Of a stretch of 64,000 bases of DNA, positions 1 to 10,629 are shown piece by piece (position 1 is the stretch's first letter; the number at the start of each line of letters is the position of its first letter). This DNA is from Gordonia phthalatica (lineage in GTDB: Bacteria > Actinomycetota > Actinomycetes > Mycobacteriales > Mycobacteriaceae). A program made the translations under genes and the position numbers. Location: assembly GCF_001305675.1 (NCBI RefSeq), contig NZ_CP011853.1:2418001-2482000 (forward strand), read 5' to 3'. The notes beneath the pieces were generated by a model. That model searched no databases and was not told where the DNA came from. It saw only the letters and a program-made list of their open reading frames with translations.

Positions 1-2203
<2,203 letters not shown>

Positions 2204-2224
2204 GAGGGCACCTTGCTCGTTTCG

Positions 2225-2243
2225 GTCCGGGCATGTCCCGGAC
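2225..2243 (-). promoter_or_regulatory. Expression-platform hairpin after the riboswitch
   Basis: Perfect 7-bp stem GTCCGGG/CCCGGAC with a 5-base loop, between aptamer II and the gcvP Shine-Dalgarno. There is no U-tract, so it is more likely to act on translation or as a U-less terminator. Function is inferred from position. Confidence 0.45.
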
Positions 2244-2245
2244 TG

Positions 2246-2455
2246 GGCCCTCCCCCTCTGTCATGCTGCACGGGCGGCAGCGCCTGAGAGATTCAGCAGC
2301 GGCGAGCGCTGCCTTTCACCGTGGGCGGACGGGGCACACCCCGCCACTTTCCAGAGACGCCGTCAGCAGCCACGGTCCCGGGTGCCTGAGAGTTTGACGG
2401 AGAGGTGTTGCTCCTTCGGCGGCCGTTCGGAGTTCCGAACGACGCTCTCCCGCGG
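2246..2455 (-). promoter_or_regulatory. Tandem glycine riboswitch
   Basis: Two consecutive glycine aptamers in the 5' leader of gcvP, read on the minus strand. Aptamer I holds GGGAGAGC (about 2452-2445), GCCGAAGGAGCAAC and the hallmark ACTCTCAGGCA (complement near 2380-2392). Aptamer II has CACGGTGAAAGG, then AATCTCTCAGGCGC (near 2280-2295), and closes with GACAGAGGGGGAG near 2249-2262. These are the conserved cores of the Rfam glycine class. Two aptamers in series followed by a short linker and one gene is the standard arrangement for a glycine-induced ON switch of gcv genes. Confidence 0.92.
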
Positions 2456-2472
2456 CGTAGCGGCGCTCCGTC

Positions 2473-2478
2473 AGATTA
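2473..2478 (-). promoter_or_regulatory. Candidate -10 box for the riboswitch/gcvP transcript
   Basis: TAATCT on the minus strand, about 20 bases before the first aptamer helix. No convincing -35 is visible at 17 bases. It would start transcription near 2466, giving a leader that contains the whole tandem riboswitch. Confidence 0.4.
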
Positions 2479-2546
2479 CCAAGACATCGACCGAAACCAC
2501 GTGTCCGACGCCACGCCCGAGCGCGGGGTCACAGAACGGGCGGTCG

Positions 2547-3179
2547 TTAACCGGTCTGACGGGTGCGGTTCTTGCGCCGTGCAGCCAGTTCGTCCTCGGG
2601 GGCCGACTCGCTGACGCCGCCGTCGGCACGCTCGCTCGGGAAGTCCGCGATGGTGCCGGTCAGTTCGCGCATCGCACCGGAGACTGCGATGCCGAAGACA
2701 CCCTGCCCGCCCTGCAGGAGGTCGACGACCTCTTCGGCGGAGGTGCACTCGTAGACGGTGGTGCCATCGGAGAACAGGGTGATGCGGGCCAGGTCCTCGA
2801 CGCCGCGCTGGCGGAGGTGGTCGACCGCGACCCGAATGTTCTGCAGGGAGATGCCGGTGTCGAGCAGTCGCTTGACGATCTTGAGGACGAGGACGTCCTT
2901 GAACGAGTAGAGCCGCTGGCTGCCGGATCCCGCTGCGGTGCGGATCGACGGGACGACCAGCGACGTGCGCGCCCAGTAGTCGAGTTGGCGGTAGGTGATG
3001 CCTGCGATCTGGCAGGCGCTGGGCCCGCGGTAGCCGACGAGAGCGTCCGGGATGGTTCCGTTGGGGAACAGGCCCGGGGCGATGTCGTCCAGACCTCCCT
3101 GCACCGGCACGGCCGTGGCCGACGCAGCACCTTCCGACGTTGCGTCGCCGGACTGCGGATCTGACGGGTGATCGCCCAC
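2547..3179 (-). CDS. MerR-family regulator (Rv1830-like)
   Basis: DNA-binding regulator of about 210 residues. The MerR HTH is visible in the text YRGPSACQIAGITYRQLDYWARTSLVVPSIR, followed by RLYSFKDVLVLKIVKRLLDTGISLQNIRVAVDHLR. The C-terminal half has no classical metal-binding cysteines. GTG at 3179 is chosen because GGAG stands 6 bases upstream; a TTG 18 bases earlier lacks an RBS. Synteny with garA, the DUF151 gene and a second MerR gene matches Mycobacterium Rv1827-Rv1830, where this homologue is linked to cell growth and division control. A MerR-type palindrome lies upstream at 3329-3349. The effector is unknown. Confidence 0.9.
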   Translation of the reverse strand: MGDHPSDPQSGDATSEGAASATAVPVQGGLDDIAPGLFPNGTIPDALVGYRGPSACQIAGITYRQLDYWARTSLVVPSIRTAAGSGSQRLYSFKDVLVLKIVKRLLDTGISLQNIRVAVDHLRQRGVEDLARITLFSDGTTVYECTSAEEVVDLLQGGQGVFGIAVSGAMRELTGTIADFPSERADGGVSESAPEDELAARRKNRTRQTG

Positions 3180-3328
3180 GGTAGCTCCCTTACACAAGAC
3201 TCGGGCCGGTGGTTCCTCGTTTAGAGGGTACTCCCGACCGCTGACAAAGTGTTCGTCCTCGCTCTCGCGGTGACGCTGGGATAGAAGTTATGGACTCTCG
3301 GGGGCGCAATCAACGCGACTCGCGGTAA

Positions 3329-3349
3329 ACCTCAACCTAAACTTCAGGT
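3329..3349. promoter_or_regulatory. Candidate MerR-type operator
   Basis: Imperfect palindrome ACCTCAAC-5-CTTCAGGT, with half-sites related to the CCTCAA/TTGAGG boxes bound by MerR/SoxR proteins. It lies about 150 bases upstream of the MerR gene starting at 3179 and in the same intergenic region, so autoregulation or control by the MerR protein encoded at 3980-4708 is plausible. Confidence 0.4.
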
Positions 3350-3427
3350 GTAGACAAACGGTGATGTCACGGAGATGCGATCGTTATCCTTCACCCGGCA
3401 TGTCGTCGCACGTCCGGAGATCGAGGA

Positions 3428-3931
3428 TCAGCTCTCGGGGCCGAGGAAGTCCTCGGGTGAGACCTGGTCGAGGAACTCGCGGAAGGCCTCGACCTCGTCG
3501 TCGCCGACCGCGTCGTCGGCTGCGGGGCCGCCCTCTTCCTCCGGCATGATCATCCCCGCGCCGTCCAGGACGTCGTCCGCCGCGATGATCGGGGCGTCGC
3601 ACCGCATCGCGACCGCGATCGCATCGGACGGACGCGCCTCGACCACCACGTCGTCGTCGAAGACCATCTCGGCGTAGAAGGTCCCCTCCTGCATGTCGAC
3701 GATCCGGACCTCGTGCAGGGTGCGCCCGAAGGCCTGGAAGATGTTGACGACGAGGTCATGGGTGAGCGGCCGCGGCGGCTCCACGCCGCGCTGCTGCAGC
3801 GCGATCGACGCCGCTTCGCTCTGCCCGATCCAGATCGGCAGATAGCGGATGCCGCTCACCTCGCGGAGCAGGAGCACCGGCTGGTTCTGCGGAGGTTCCA
3901 CTCGGATACCCACAACGCGCATCTCACCCAT
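3428..3931 (-). CDS. DUF151 / bifunctional nuclease family protein (Rv1829-like)
   Basis: 167-residue member of the BFN/DUF151 family (PF02577). The family core is visible as LPIWIGQSEAASIAL (about residues 31-45), LTHDLV and ARPSDAIAVAMR (about residues 99-110). Family members include plant and bacterial nucleases, but the mycobacterial role is unclear. The C-terminus is acidic (DDAVGDDEVEAF). The ATG at 3931 has AGGAGG 8 bases upstream, which fixes the start. It sits between the two MerR genes in the conserved garA-gcv block. Confidence 0.9.
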   Translation of the reverse strand: MGEMRVVGIRVEPPQNQPVLLLREVSGIRYLPIWIGQSEAASIALQQRGVEPPRPLTHDLVVNIFQAFGRTLHEVRIVDMQEGTFYAEMVFDDDVVVEARPSDAIAVAMRCDAPIIAADDVLDGAGMIMPEEEGGPAADDAVGDDEVEAFREFLDQVSPEDFLGPES

Positions 3932-3979
3932 GGTCTCGCCTCCTGAAACGACTAGAAGTACAGGTTACGCCCGGCGCCG

Positions 3980-4708
3980 TCAGTCGAGGGCGCCGCGAAC
4001 GGCGGCCTTGACCAACTGCGTGTGAAGCGTGACCGACAGTGCGGCCATCTCGCGGATCAGCTCCTCGGCTCGATCGCGCGCCCCGGTCCCCTTGCCCTTG
4101 GCGATGGGGCCGGCGATCTGTGCGACCAGGCCGGCCTCGCGGTCCGCGCTGATCTTGAACGCCCGAAGATGCCGGGATTCGAGGCCGAAGTTGGCCAGGG
4201 CCGCAGCGGCCTCGACCAGACGCACCGCGTCCTCGTCGAAGAAGCCGCCGGGCCCCGCCGAAAGCAGTCCGTTGCGGACCAGCTCGGAAATGAACGGCGA
4301 GTCGACCCCGGTCCGCTCCATCAGAGTCTCGCGATCCACCCGACCGCCGCGCGAGGCGAAGTCGGTGGCCGGCGCCACGGCGCTGCGCGCCGACGACAGC
4401 AGTCGGGGCGCGGCACCGCCGCTCGCGGCGTCGGCGTCGATCTCGTCGAGCTGCTCACGAATCACCTTGAGCGGCAGGTAGCGGTCGCGCTGCGCAGTGA
4501 GCACGAACCGCAGCCGCTCGCAGTCTCGGTCGCTGAACCGTCGATATCCCGACGGCGCTCGATCCGGAGTCACCAGTCCCTCGGCCTCGAGGAAACGGAT
4601 CTTCGAGATGGTGACGTCGGGGAACTCCTCACGGAGCACCGCCAGCACGGCACCGATCGACATCGTGCGGTCGCCGCCGGCGGCCGCGCGTGCAGCAGAC
4701 GAGGTCAC
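3980..4708 (-). CDS. MerR-family regulator (Rv1828-like)
   Basis: Transcription regulator, 242 residues. The MerR winged helix occupies about residues 16-75 (MSIGAVLAVLREEFPDVTIS, then KIRFLEAEGLVTP and SGYRRFSDRDCERL). The C-terminal half resembles a second helical domain with an internal HTH-like stretch (ERTGVDSPFISELVRNGLL) and no obvious metal ligands. The GTG start at 4708 overlaps the garA stop by 4 bases (GTGA), so the two genes are translationally coupled. It is the orthologue by position of Mycobacterium Rv1828. Confidence 0.92.
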   Translation of the reverse strand: MTSSAARAAAGGDRTMSIGAVLAVLREEFPDVTISKIRFLEAEGLVTPDRAPSGYRRFSDRDCERLRFVLTAQRDRYLPLKVIREQLDEIDADAASGGAAPRLLSSARSAVAPATDFASRGGRVDRETLMERTGVDSPFISELVRNGLLSAGPGGFFDEDAVRLVEAAAALANFGLESRHLRAFKISADREAGLVAQIAGPIAKGKGTGARDRAEELIREMAALSVTLHTQLVKAAVRGALD

Positions 4709-5163
4709 GACAGCGCGGCACCCGCTTCTCCGGCGCGCGGGCCGGACAGGAAGACCAGGCGGAACTTGCCGATCTGAACTTCGTCGCCGCTGGTGAGAGT
4801 GGCCGTGTCGACCGGCTCACGGTTGACGTAGGTGCCGTTGAGGCTGCCCACGTCGACCACCTGGAAGTCCTCGCCGTTGCGGCGGAACTCGGCGTGCCGA
4901 CGGCTCACCGTGACATCGTCCAAGAAGATGTCGCTGTCGGGATGGCGTCCCGCCGACGTCGTCGGCTGGTCGAGGAGGAAGCGCGAACCCGCGTTGGGGC
5001 CTCGCTTCACCACCAGCAGCGCCGTTCCCGGCGACAGTCGCTCGACACCGGTATCGGCCGGCTCGTTCGACGTCGCAGGCGCGTCTACTTCCTTGATGAA
5101 GTCCTCGCGGAAGACCGAAGTCGTCTCCACGGGGGCCTCAAAGCCGTTGTCGTTACCGCTCAC
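4705..5163 (-). CDS. garA: FHA-domain metabolic regulator GarA
   Basis: Phosphothreonine-switch protein that, in mycobacteria, inhibits 2-oxoglutarate decarboxylase and glutamate dehydrogenase and activates glutamate synthase. The N-terminal ETTSVF motif carries the two threonines phosphorylated by PknB and PknG (Thr14 and Thr15 here). The FHA domain spans about residues 50-140, with GRHPDSDIFLDDVTVSRRH and VGSLNGTYVNREP as the phosphopeptide-binding loops. GTG at 5163 is chosen because AAGGAG stands just upstream and it gives 152 residues, near the known length; an in-frame extension to 5277 has no homology. It is co-transcribed with the Rv1828-like gene. Confidence 0.95.
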   Translation of the reverse strand: MSGNDNGFEAPVETTSVFREDFIKEVDAPATSNEPADTGVERLSPGTALLVVKRGPNAGSRFLLDQPTTSAGRHPDSDIFLDDVTVSRRHAEFRRNGEDFQVVDVGSLNGTYVNREPVDTATLTSGDEVQIGKFRLVFLSGPRAGEAGAALS

Positions 5164-5489
5164 CACATCTCCTTCATCGTCGACGCACCCCGCCGTGACT
5201 GCGACTGCGCAGTCCCCGGGCGGGTCCTGCATTGCGTCAGTCGAGGTACCTGCTCGAACCCAAATGCTCGGTGTCACCGCGCAATTCGCGTTCGCTCGCT
5301 GTTACACACGCTTTGCTCATCTCACCATTGAGATGCACGTCTGCGGGGCAGGATCCTCATATGTGAACCTACCGTTTTTGTCCTTGCGCCGCCCAGTGTC
5401 GGCGACGTTCGGCGTACAAGAAATCATATCGACACTCATCCGTTGACGGACTCATGTCACCGGTGATCTTCCCGATCGCCGGATAGGCG
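5164..5489. other. Intergenic region between gcvH and garA, with a short palindrome
   Basis: 326 bases with no gene I can support. It should hold the garA promoter (minus strand). The only clear structure is CATCTCA-4-TGAGATG at 5318-5335, a perfect 7-bp inverted repeat 155 bases upstream of the garA start that could be an operator. The ORF extension of garA through this region lacks family similarity. Confidence 0.5.
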
Positions 5490-5894
5490 TTATTCGCTGA
5501 TGGTCCCGCGGTAACCTTCGGCGTCGAGCAGACCGTCGACCAGTTCGTCCAGATCCACGTCGGCGCCCACGGTGATCTCGACCAGCCAGCCGTCACCGTA
5601 GGGTGCCGAGTTGACCAGTTCCGGAGCGTCGTCGAGAGCCTCGTTGACGGCCGCGACCGTGCCGTTGAGCGGGCCGAAGATGTCCGAGACGCTCTTGGTC
5701 GACTCGACCTCGGCGAACGACTCCCCGACCTCGACCTCGTCGTCGACCTCGGGCAGCTGCACGAAGACGATGTCACCGAGCGAGGACTGAGCGAAGTCGG
5801 TGATGCCGACTCGGACGGTGTGGTCGCTGACCTTCTGAATCCACTCGTGCTCCTCTGTGTAGCGAAGCTCTTCGGGAATCTTGGTGTCGCTCAC
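5490..5894 (-). CDS. gcvH: Glycine cleavage system H protein
   Basis: Lipoyl carrier that shuttles the aminomethyl intermediate between the P, T and L proteins. At 134 residues it has the usual length. The lipoylation motif ESTKSVSD places the modified lysine at residue 67. Flanking conserved text includes YTEEHEW near the N-terminus and GDGWLVEI near the C-terminus. GTG at 5894 follows an AAAGG Shine-Dalgarno at 8 bases; the in-frame extension upstream is not conserved. gcvT is not in the window. Confidence 0.96.
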   Translation of the reverse strand: MSDTKIPEELRYTEEHEWIQKVSDHTVRVGITDFAQSSLGDIVFVQLPEVDDEVEVGESFAEVESTKSVSDIFGPLNGTVAAVNEALDDAPELVNSAPYGDGWLVEITVGADVDLDELVDGLLDAEGYRGTISE

Positions 5895-6033
5895 GATTCG
5901 GCCTTTCTCAGGTCTGTAGAACACGGGTTCTTCTCATCCGTCCGTCGCGACGTTGCGGTGGGCGAATGCTCAATGACTGTAACGTGTGGGCCTCGCCGAT
6001 CGTGCATCAACCCGGTACGCGGCCCGGGCGTGA

Positions 6034-6663
6034 TCAGGCTGTGACCGCGGCGCGCGGCATCTGTCGCAGCACGCTCGCCGTCTGGATCCAGTAGAGCACG
6101 AGCGACCACACGTACAGGCCTACGCCCCACAGCAGGAACGCCCAGCCGACGGGGTGCGCGAAGGTCCCGACGGCACCGTCGATCTGCCCGGCGAGCAGCC
6201 ACGGGAAGGCGCTCATCAGGGCGAAGGTGGCCGCCTTGCCGATGTACAGGATGGGCAGGGCCGTGACCCCGCGTGAGCGAAGCAGCGGCGCCGTCGCGAA
6301 CAGCAGGACGTCGCGCCCGATGATGAGGCCGATGATCCACCACGGGACGAACTCCCGGATGCCGAAGCAGATCGGGATGATGATCACGTACAGGCGGTCG
6401 GCCGCCGGATCGAGCAGTGCGCCGAGCTTCGACGACTGCCCCAGCCAACGGGCCAGCTTTCCGTCGAGCCAGTCGGTGACCCCGGAGACGAACAGGACCG
6501 CGAACGCCCAGCCGGCCGACTCCTCCACCAACAGCAGCCAGATGAACACCGGGATCATCAGCAGCCGCAGGAGGCTCAGCGCGTTGGGCACCGTCCAGAT
6601 CGCGTCGCTCCGCTCGGGCGGCGTGCCGCCCGTCGACGGCTCCTCGGTCGCGGCGGGACTCAT
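6034..6663 (-). CDS. pgsA2: CDP-alcohol phosphatidyltransferase (PgsA2-like)
   Basis: Integral membrane enzyme that transfers a phosphatidyl group from CDP-diacylglycerol to an alcohol. The signature D-x2-DG-x2-AR-x8-G-x3-D-x3-D is complete at residues 64-89 (DWLDGKLARWLGQ then SSKLGALLDPAAD). There are about five or six transmembrane segments in 209 residues. The acceptor is probably glycerol-3-phosphate or phosphatidylglycerol; sequence alone does not settle this. The ATG at 6663 overlaps the secA2 stop (ATGA), so it is coupled to secA2, as in Mycobacterium Rv1821-Rv1822. Confidence 0.88.
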   Translation of the reverse strand: MSPAATEEPSTGGTPPERSDAIWTVPNALSLLRLLMIPVFIWLLLVEESAGWAFAVLFVSGVTDWLDGKLARWLGQSSKLGALLDPAADRLYVIIIPICFGIREFVPWWIIGLIIGRDVLLFATAPLLRSRGVTALPILYIGKAATFALMSAFPWLLAGQIDGAVGTFAHPVGWAFLLWGVGLYVWSLVLYWIQTASVLRQMPRAAVTA

Positions 6664-8954
6664 CGGAAGATGCCGACGATGCCCTGCACGGCCTGTGCGC
6701 CGGCGGAGGCGAAGTGGTTCTCGTGCACCAGGTAGGTCCACGTCATCGTCGACCGATGCAAGCCCTCCAGGCCCAGGTCGACGCCGTCCTTCGTGATCGT
6801 CGCGTCGACGAAGGTCTTTCGCGCCGCCGCCAGCGCCTCCTCCGCGAGCTTGACGAACTCGGCGAAGATCAGCTTGTGGAACTCCTCGAGAGGGCTCTGC
6901 TGCCCGAGCGCCCGGAGATGGATGCTGGCCTGCACGTCCGCGATGAACGCGAGGTGGTCGGCCCAGGCGCGGTCCAGGTGATAGAGCATGATCTGCCGTG
7001 CTGCTTCGACGAGGACGTCCTCGTCGATGTCCTCGGCGAGGCTCTCGTAGCGCTCCGGTTCGGCCTCCTTGAGGTCGGCGAGCGCACGATCGGTGGTCAG
7101 GATCTCCATCCGACGACGCACGATGGAGTTGCGCTGCTCGTTGACCTGCTTGTTGTACTCCCACGTGTTGCTGTGCAGTTGCAGCATCGCGCCCTCGGCG
7201 ATCTTCTGCGCGTTCTGCACCGCTTCGATGCCCTTGGCGCCCATCGATCCGTCCGAGGACACCGCGCTCTGCTCGCGCTGATGCGTGAGGTTCTTCGTGA
7301 CCAGCGGGTCCTCGAGGCTGGAGAAGAACACCGAGCGTCCGGGGTCGCCCTGGCGTCCGGCGCGACCGCGCAACTGGTTGTCGAGTCGTTCGGTGTCGTA
7401 GCGGCCGGTGCCGATGACGCAGAGGCCGCCGAGTTCGACGACCTCGTCGCGGGCCTCCTCGTCGCCTGCGGATCCGCCGAGACGGATGTCGGTGCCGCGA
7501 CCGGCCATCTGGGTGGAGACGGTGACGGCGCCCTTGCGGCCGGCCTCCGCGATGATCGCCGCCTCTTCGGGGTCGTTCTTGGCGTTGAGGACCACCGACG
7601 GGATGTCGGCGCGGTCCAGGAAGTAGGCGAGCTCCTCCGACTGGGCGACGTCGTGCGTGCCGATCAGGATCGGCTGGCCCGTCTCGTGGATCTCGGCGAC
7701 CAGGTCGACGACCGCTTCCACCTTGTGCGCCTTGTTGTCGTAGACGCGGTCGGGCTCGTCTTCGCGGACGTTGGGGCGGTTCGGCGGGATCTGCGACACC
7801 TGGAGGTCGTAGAACTGGCGGAACTGCTCGCCTGCGGCGATGGCCGTGCCGGTCATGCCCGCCACGCGCGGGTAGCGACCGATCAGGGCCTGGACGGTGA
7901 TGGTGTCGATGACCTCGCCCGCCTGCGTCGGGTTGAGCCCCTCCTTGTACTCCACCGCGGCCTGGACGCCGTCGGGCCAGCGCTGCAGTCGTGCGACGCG
8001 GCCGCGGGAGGCGTTGATGAGGTGGATGCCGCCGTCGCGGACGATGTAGTCGACGTCGCGTTCGAGCAGGTAGTACGCGTACAGCGCGACGTTGACGTGC
8101 ACCAGCGTGCTGGAGACGTGCTTCTCGTCGTAGAGGTTGATGCCGCCGAGGGTGCGTTCGACGAACTGGGCGCCCTCCTCGGTCAACGAGACGTTCTTGC
8201 CGTCCTGGTCGAGTTCGTAATGCCTGCTCTTGAGGTGCGCGACCACTTCGTGGATGGCGCTGTTCGGGATCTCGGCGTCGGTGGACCCCGCCAGGATCAG
8301 CGGCACCAGGGCCTCGTCGACGAGCACCGAGTCCGCCTCGTCGACGATGACCACGTCGGGTTCGGGGGCGACGAGATCGTCGGCGTGCAGCGCCAGGTGA
8401 TCGCGCAGGATGTCGAAGCCGATCTCGTTCACGGACGCGTAGGTGACGTCGGCGTCGTAGGCCTTCTGCCGTTCCTCGCGCGTGGAGTGCTCGTTGATGG
8501 AGGCGACCGAGATGCCGAAGAGGTCGTACAGCGGCTTCATCCAGTCGGCGTCGCGGGCCGCGAGGTAGTCGTTCACGGAGACGACGTGGATCTGATGTCC
8601 GTCGAGCGCGTAACCGATCGCTGCGATCGCGCCGGCGAGCGTCTTGCCCTCGCCGGTCGCCATCTCGACGACGTCGCCCTCGAGCATGCGGAGGGCGCCC
8701 TGCAGCTGGACGTCGAACGGCTTCATGTCGAGCTTGCGGTCGCCGCCCTCGCGGACGAGTGCCAGGAATTTGGCCCGATCGGCGATCAGCGACATGTCGA
8801 GCTCGGCCGCCTCACTCGCGAAATCGCCGTCTGCCAGGTCCGATGCCCAGTCATCGTGTTCGGCGGATTCCTTGATCATCGTCAACGACTGCGACTGGTT
8901 GCGAGAGGTCTGCGCGCCCAGCATGCGCCACATCGCGTTGGTGAGTCTTCCCAC
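6660..8954 (-). CDS. secA2: Accessory preprotein translocase ATPase SecA2
   Basis: Second SecA paralogue, which exports a restricted protein set in mycobacteria and relatives. At 764 residues it is shorter than SecA1 and lacks the C-terminal zinc-binding tail. Walker A is MATGEGKT near residue 100 and Walker B VIVDEAD at about 202-208. The helicase-like second domain carries STQMAGRGTDIRLGG and LRGRAGRQGDPG. The start is GTG 8954, behind a short-spaced GGGAG. It is followed by pgsA2 with a 4-base overlap. The genomic setting matches Mycobacterium, which supports SecA2 rather than SecA1. Confidence 0.95.
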   Translation of the reverse strand: MGRLTNAMWRMLGAQTSRNQSQSLTMIKESAEHDDWASDLADGDFASEAAELDMSLIADRAKFLALVREGGDRKLDMKPFDVQLQGALRMLEGDVVEMATGEGKTLAGAIAAIGYALDGHQIHVVSVNDYLAARDADWMKPLYDLFGISVASINEHSTREERQKAYDADVTYASVNEIGFDILRDHLALHADDLVAPEPDVVIVDEADSVLVDEALVPLILAGSTDAEIPNSAIHEVVAHLKSRHYELDQDGKNVSLTEEGAQFVERTLGGINLYDEKHVSSTLVHVNVALYAYYLLERDVDYIVRDGGIHLINASRGRVARLQRWPDGVQAAVEYKEGLNPTQAGEVIDTITVQALIGRYPRVAGMTGTAIAAGEQFRQFYDLQVSQIPPNRPNVREDEPDRVYDNKAHKVEAVVDLVAEIHETGQPILIGTHDVAQSEELAYFLDRADIPSVVLNAKNDPEEAAIIAEAGRKGAVTVSTQMAGRGTDIRLGGSAGDEEARDEVVELGGLCVIGTGRYDTERLDNQLRGRAGRQGDPGRSVFFSSLEDPLVTKNLTHQREQSAVSSDGSMGAKGIEAVQNAQKIAEGAMLQLHSNTWEYNKQVNEQRNSIVRRRMEILTTDRALADLKEAEPERYESLAEDIDEDVLVEAARQIMLYHLDRAWADHLAFIADVQASIHLRALGQQSPLEEFHKLIFAEFVKLAEEALAAARKTFVDATITKDGVDLGLEGLHRSTMTWTYLVHENHFASAGAQAVQGIVGIFR

Positions 8955-9064
8955 GTGCTCCCTGTTCCTTCGAACTCGACCGACTGCTGTTGACCGCGAT
9001 GCGCGACGCGCGCACCGGGCCGATCGTGATCTACCGTACGCGGCCGTCCACTACGGTGACGCAC

Positions 9065-9904
9065 ATGAGCTTGCGACACCGCGACCGCCCCGACGCCCTC
9101 CGCCGACGCCGTTCTCGGGCCCGGTCCACGATCGTCGGCCTCACGGCCGCGGTCGTCGCCGCGAGCACCGTGGTGGCGGGATGCTCGGACGCCGATCCCG
9201 CGGCGTCGTCGGATCCGGCGGACCTGGTCGGCAACACGTACCTCTCGACCGAGGTCACCGGACCGGCGATCCCCGGCGGCGGTCCACTCGTCCTCGGATT
9301 CACCAAGGGTTCGTTGAGTGCGAATGCCGGCTGCAACGGCCACGGCGGCAGCGTCGCCTTCGACGGCGGCACGATGACGGCCGGGCGGCTGATGGGCACG
9401 ATGATGGCGTGTCCGCCCCCGCGCGACGGCACCGACCGGTGGGTGTCCGATCTGTTCGCCGCCCCACTGACGTGGCAGTTGACCGGTACCGAGCTGGTCC
9501 TGTCCCGCGGTGACCAGAAGGTGGTGCTGCAGGAGCGGACGAACCGACCCGTCGTCGGCACTCGGTGGCAGGTGACTTCACTCGTGAAGCACGACGCCGT
9601 CTCGAGTTCCGTCATCCTGGAGCAGCGCAAGCCCTTCTTCCGCATCGACGCCGACGGAAAGCTGACGGGCAACGACGGATGCAACGCGATGACGGGTTCG
9701 GCGAAGGTCGACGGCACCACCGTCGAGTTCTCCCCCATCGCGACCACCCGCAAGGCGTGCGACCCGGAGACCGCCGAGATCGAGCGCGCCGTCCTCGCCG
9801 CGCTGAACGGGAAGACGACCGTCAAGGTCGACGGCGACGACATGTCCCTCACGAACGCCGCCGACGGCAACGTCGGACTACGTCTGACGGCCGTCGGCGA
9901 CTGA
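9065..9904 (+). CDS. Lipoprotein with two META (HslJ-like) domains
   Basis: Probable secreted lipoprotein of 279 residues. After a basic N-terminus and a hydrophobic stretch there is a lipobox VVAG-C with Cys40. Two copies of the META/HslJ fold follow (about 52-155 and 168-279), each with the family text: GFTKGSLSANAGCNGHGG then MMACPPPRD in copy one, and GKLTGNDGCNAMTGSAKV then TTRKACDPE in copy two. META proteins are linked to heat-shock and antibiotic tolerance, but no molecular activity is established. ATG 9065 is chosen over an upstream in-frame start because it directly precedes the signal peptide. It is divergent from secA2. Confidence 0.85.
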   Translation: MSLRHRDRPDALRRRRSRARSTIVGLTAAVVAASTVVAGCSDADPAASSDPADLVGNTYLSTEVTGPAIPGGGPLVLGFTKGSLSANAGCNGHGGSVAFDGGTMTAGRLMGTMMACPPPRDGTDRWVSDLFAAPLTWQLTGTELVLSRGDQKVVLQERTNRPVVGTRWQVTSLVKHDAVSSSVILEQRKPFFRIDADGKLTGNDGCNAMTGSAKVDGTTVEFSPIATTRKACDPETAEIERAVLAALNGKTTVKVDGDDMSLTNAADGNVGLRLTAVGD

Positions 9905-9934
9905 TCGGGACTCGCCCGGGGGTGACCCGCGGGT

Positions 9935-10513
9935 CTACACGGCGGTGCTCAGGCCCGCCATCTCGCGGAGCTCGGCCAGGAGCTCGACGGCCTTCGGCCA
10001 CGGGCCGTAGCCTGCGGCGGGGTTGAGGTGCCCCACGGCGCCCGCGTCGACCAGTTTGCTGCCCCAGGCCTCGGCGTAGCCCGCGACCACGTCGGCGTCG
10101 GCCAGCGGATCGTCGGTGCTGGAGACGACGATGCTCGGCCACGGGAGCGGCGACATCGGCAGTTCGCCCCAGCCGCCCTCGGCCAGCTGCTCCGGGGTCG
10201 GGTGCGGAGCGTGCATCGGCTGCGTCAGGTCGGGCGGGGTGGCCAGGAGCGCACCGGCGACCTTCTGCGCGGTCTGCTGCGCCCAGTAGACGACCGTCGG
10301 GCAGCCGGCGCTGTGCGCCACGAGGATCACCGGGCCGGTCGCGGCGGCGACGGTCTTCTCCAGCGCTTCGAGGCGGGCGGCGAGGTTCACCGGGTCGCCG
10401 TCGATCGGCGGCACGATGAGCGAGTCGGCGAGCGCGCCGGCCAGCAGTGTCTGCCAGTGCTCTTCGACGTGTCCGCGCAGTCCGGGCACGATCACGTAGG
10501 TGGGTGCGGTCAT
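9935..10513 (-). CDS. RBBP9/YdeN-type serine hydrolase
   Basis: Small alpha/beta hydrolase of 192 residues. The start TYVIVPGLRGHVEEHWQ is typical of the RBBP9/YdeN family. Catalytic candidates are Ser68 in VAHSAGC, Asp134/135 in SSTDDPLAD and His162 in GAVGHLNPA. ATG 10513 follows AGGAG at 8 bases. It is the last gene of the minus-strand set Qor-TauD-BKACE but lies beyond a strong hairpin at 10571-10608, so it may have its own promoter. The substrate is unknown; an ester or lactone made in the same pathway is possible. Confidence 0.85.
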   Translation of the reverse strand: MTAPTYVIVPGLRGHVEEHWQTLLAGALADSLIVPPIDGDPVNLAARLEALEKTVAAATGPVILVAHSAGCPTVVYWAQQTAQKVAGALLATPPDLTQPMHAPHPTPEQLAEGGWGELPMSPLPWPSIVVSSTDDPLADADVVAGYAEAWGSKLVDAGAVGHLNPAAGYGPWPKAVELLAELREMAGLSTAV

Positions 10514-10570
10514 GGTTTGTCTCCTAGTGGAAGAAGGATGCGGTCCGAGCGTCGGCAACCGCGGAGAAGG

Positions 10571-10608
10571 CAGAGCGGGCGGAACGCGAAGCAGCGTTCC
10601 GCCCGCTC
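10571..10608. terminator. Strong hairpin between BKACE and the hydrolase
   Basis: Perfect 16-bp stem AGAGCGGGCGGAACGC with a 6-base loop, 21 bases after the BKACE stop. There is no U-tract, which is usual for actinobacterial terminators. It probably ends or attenuates the Qor-TauD-BKACE transcript. Confidence 0.7.
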
Positions 10609-10629
10609 TGGAGGGATTGTCCTGACGGA

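Noticed and set aside
6714..8993. 759-codon open frame on the plus strand
   Set aside because: Shadow of secA2; no family similarity and typical antisense composition.
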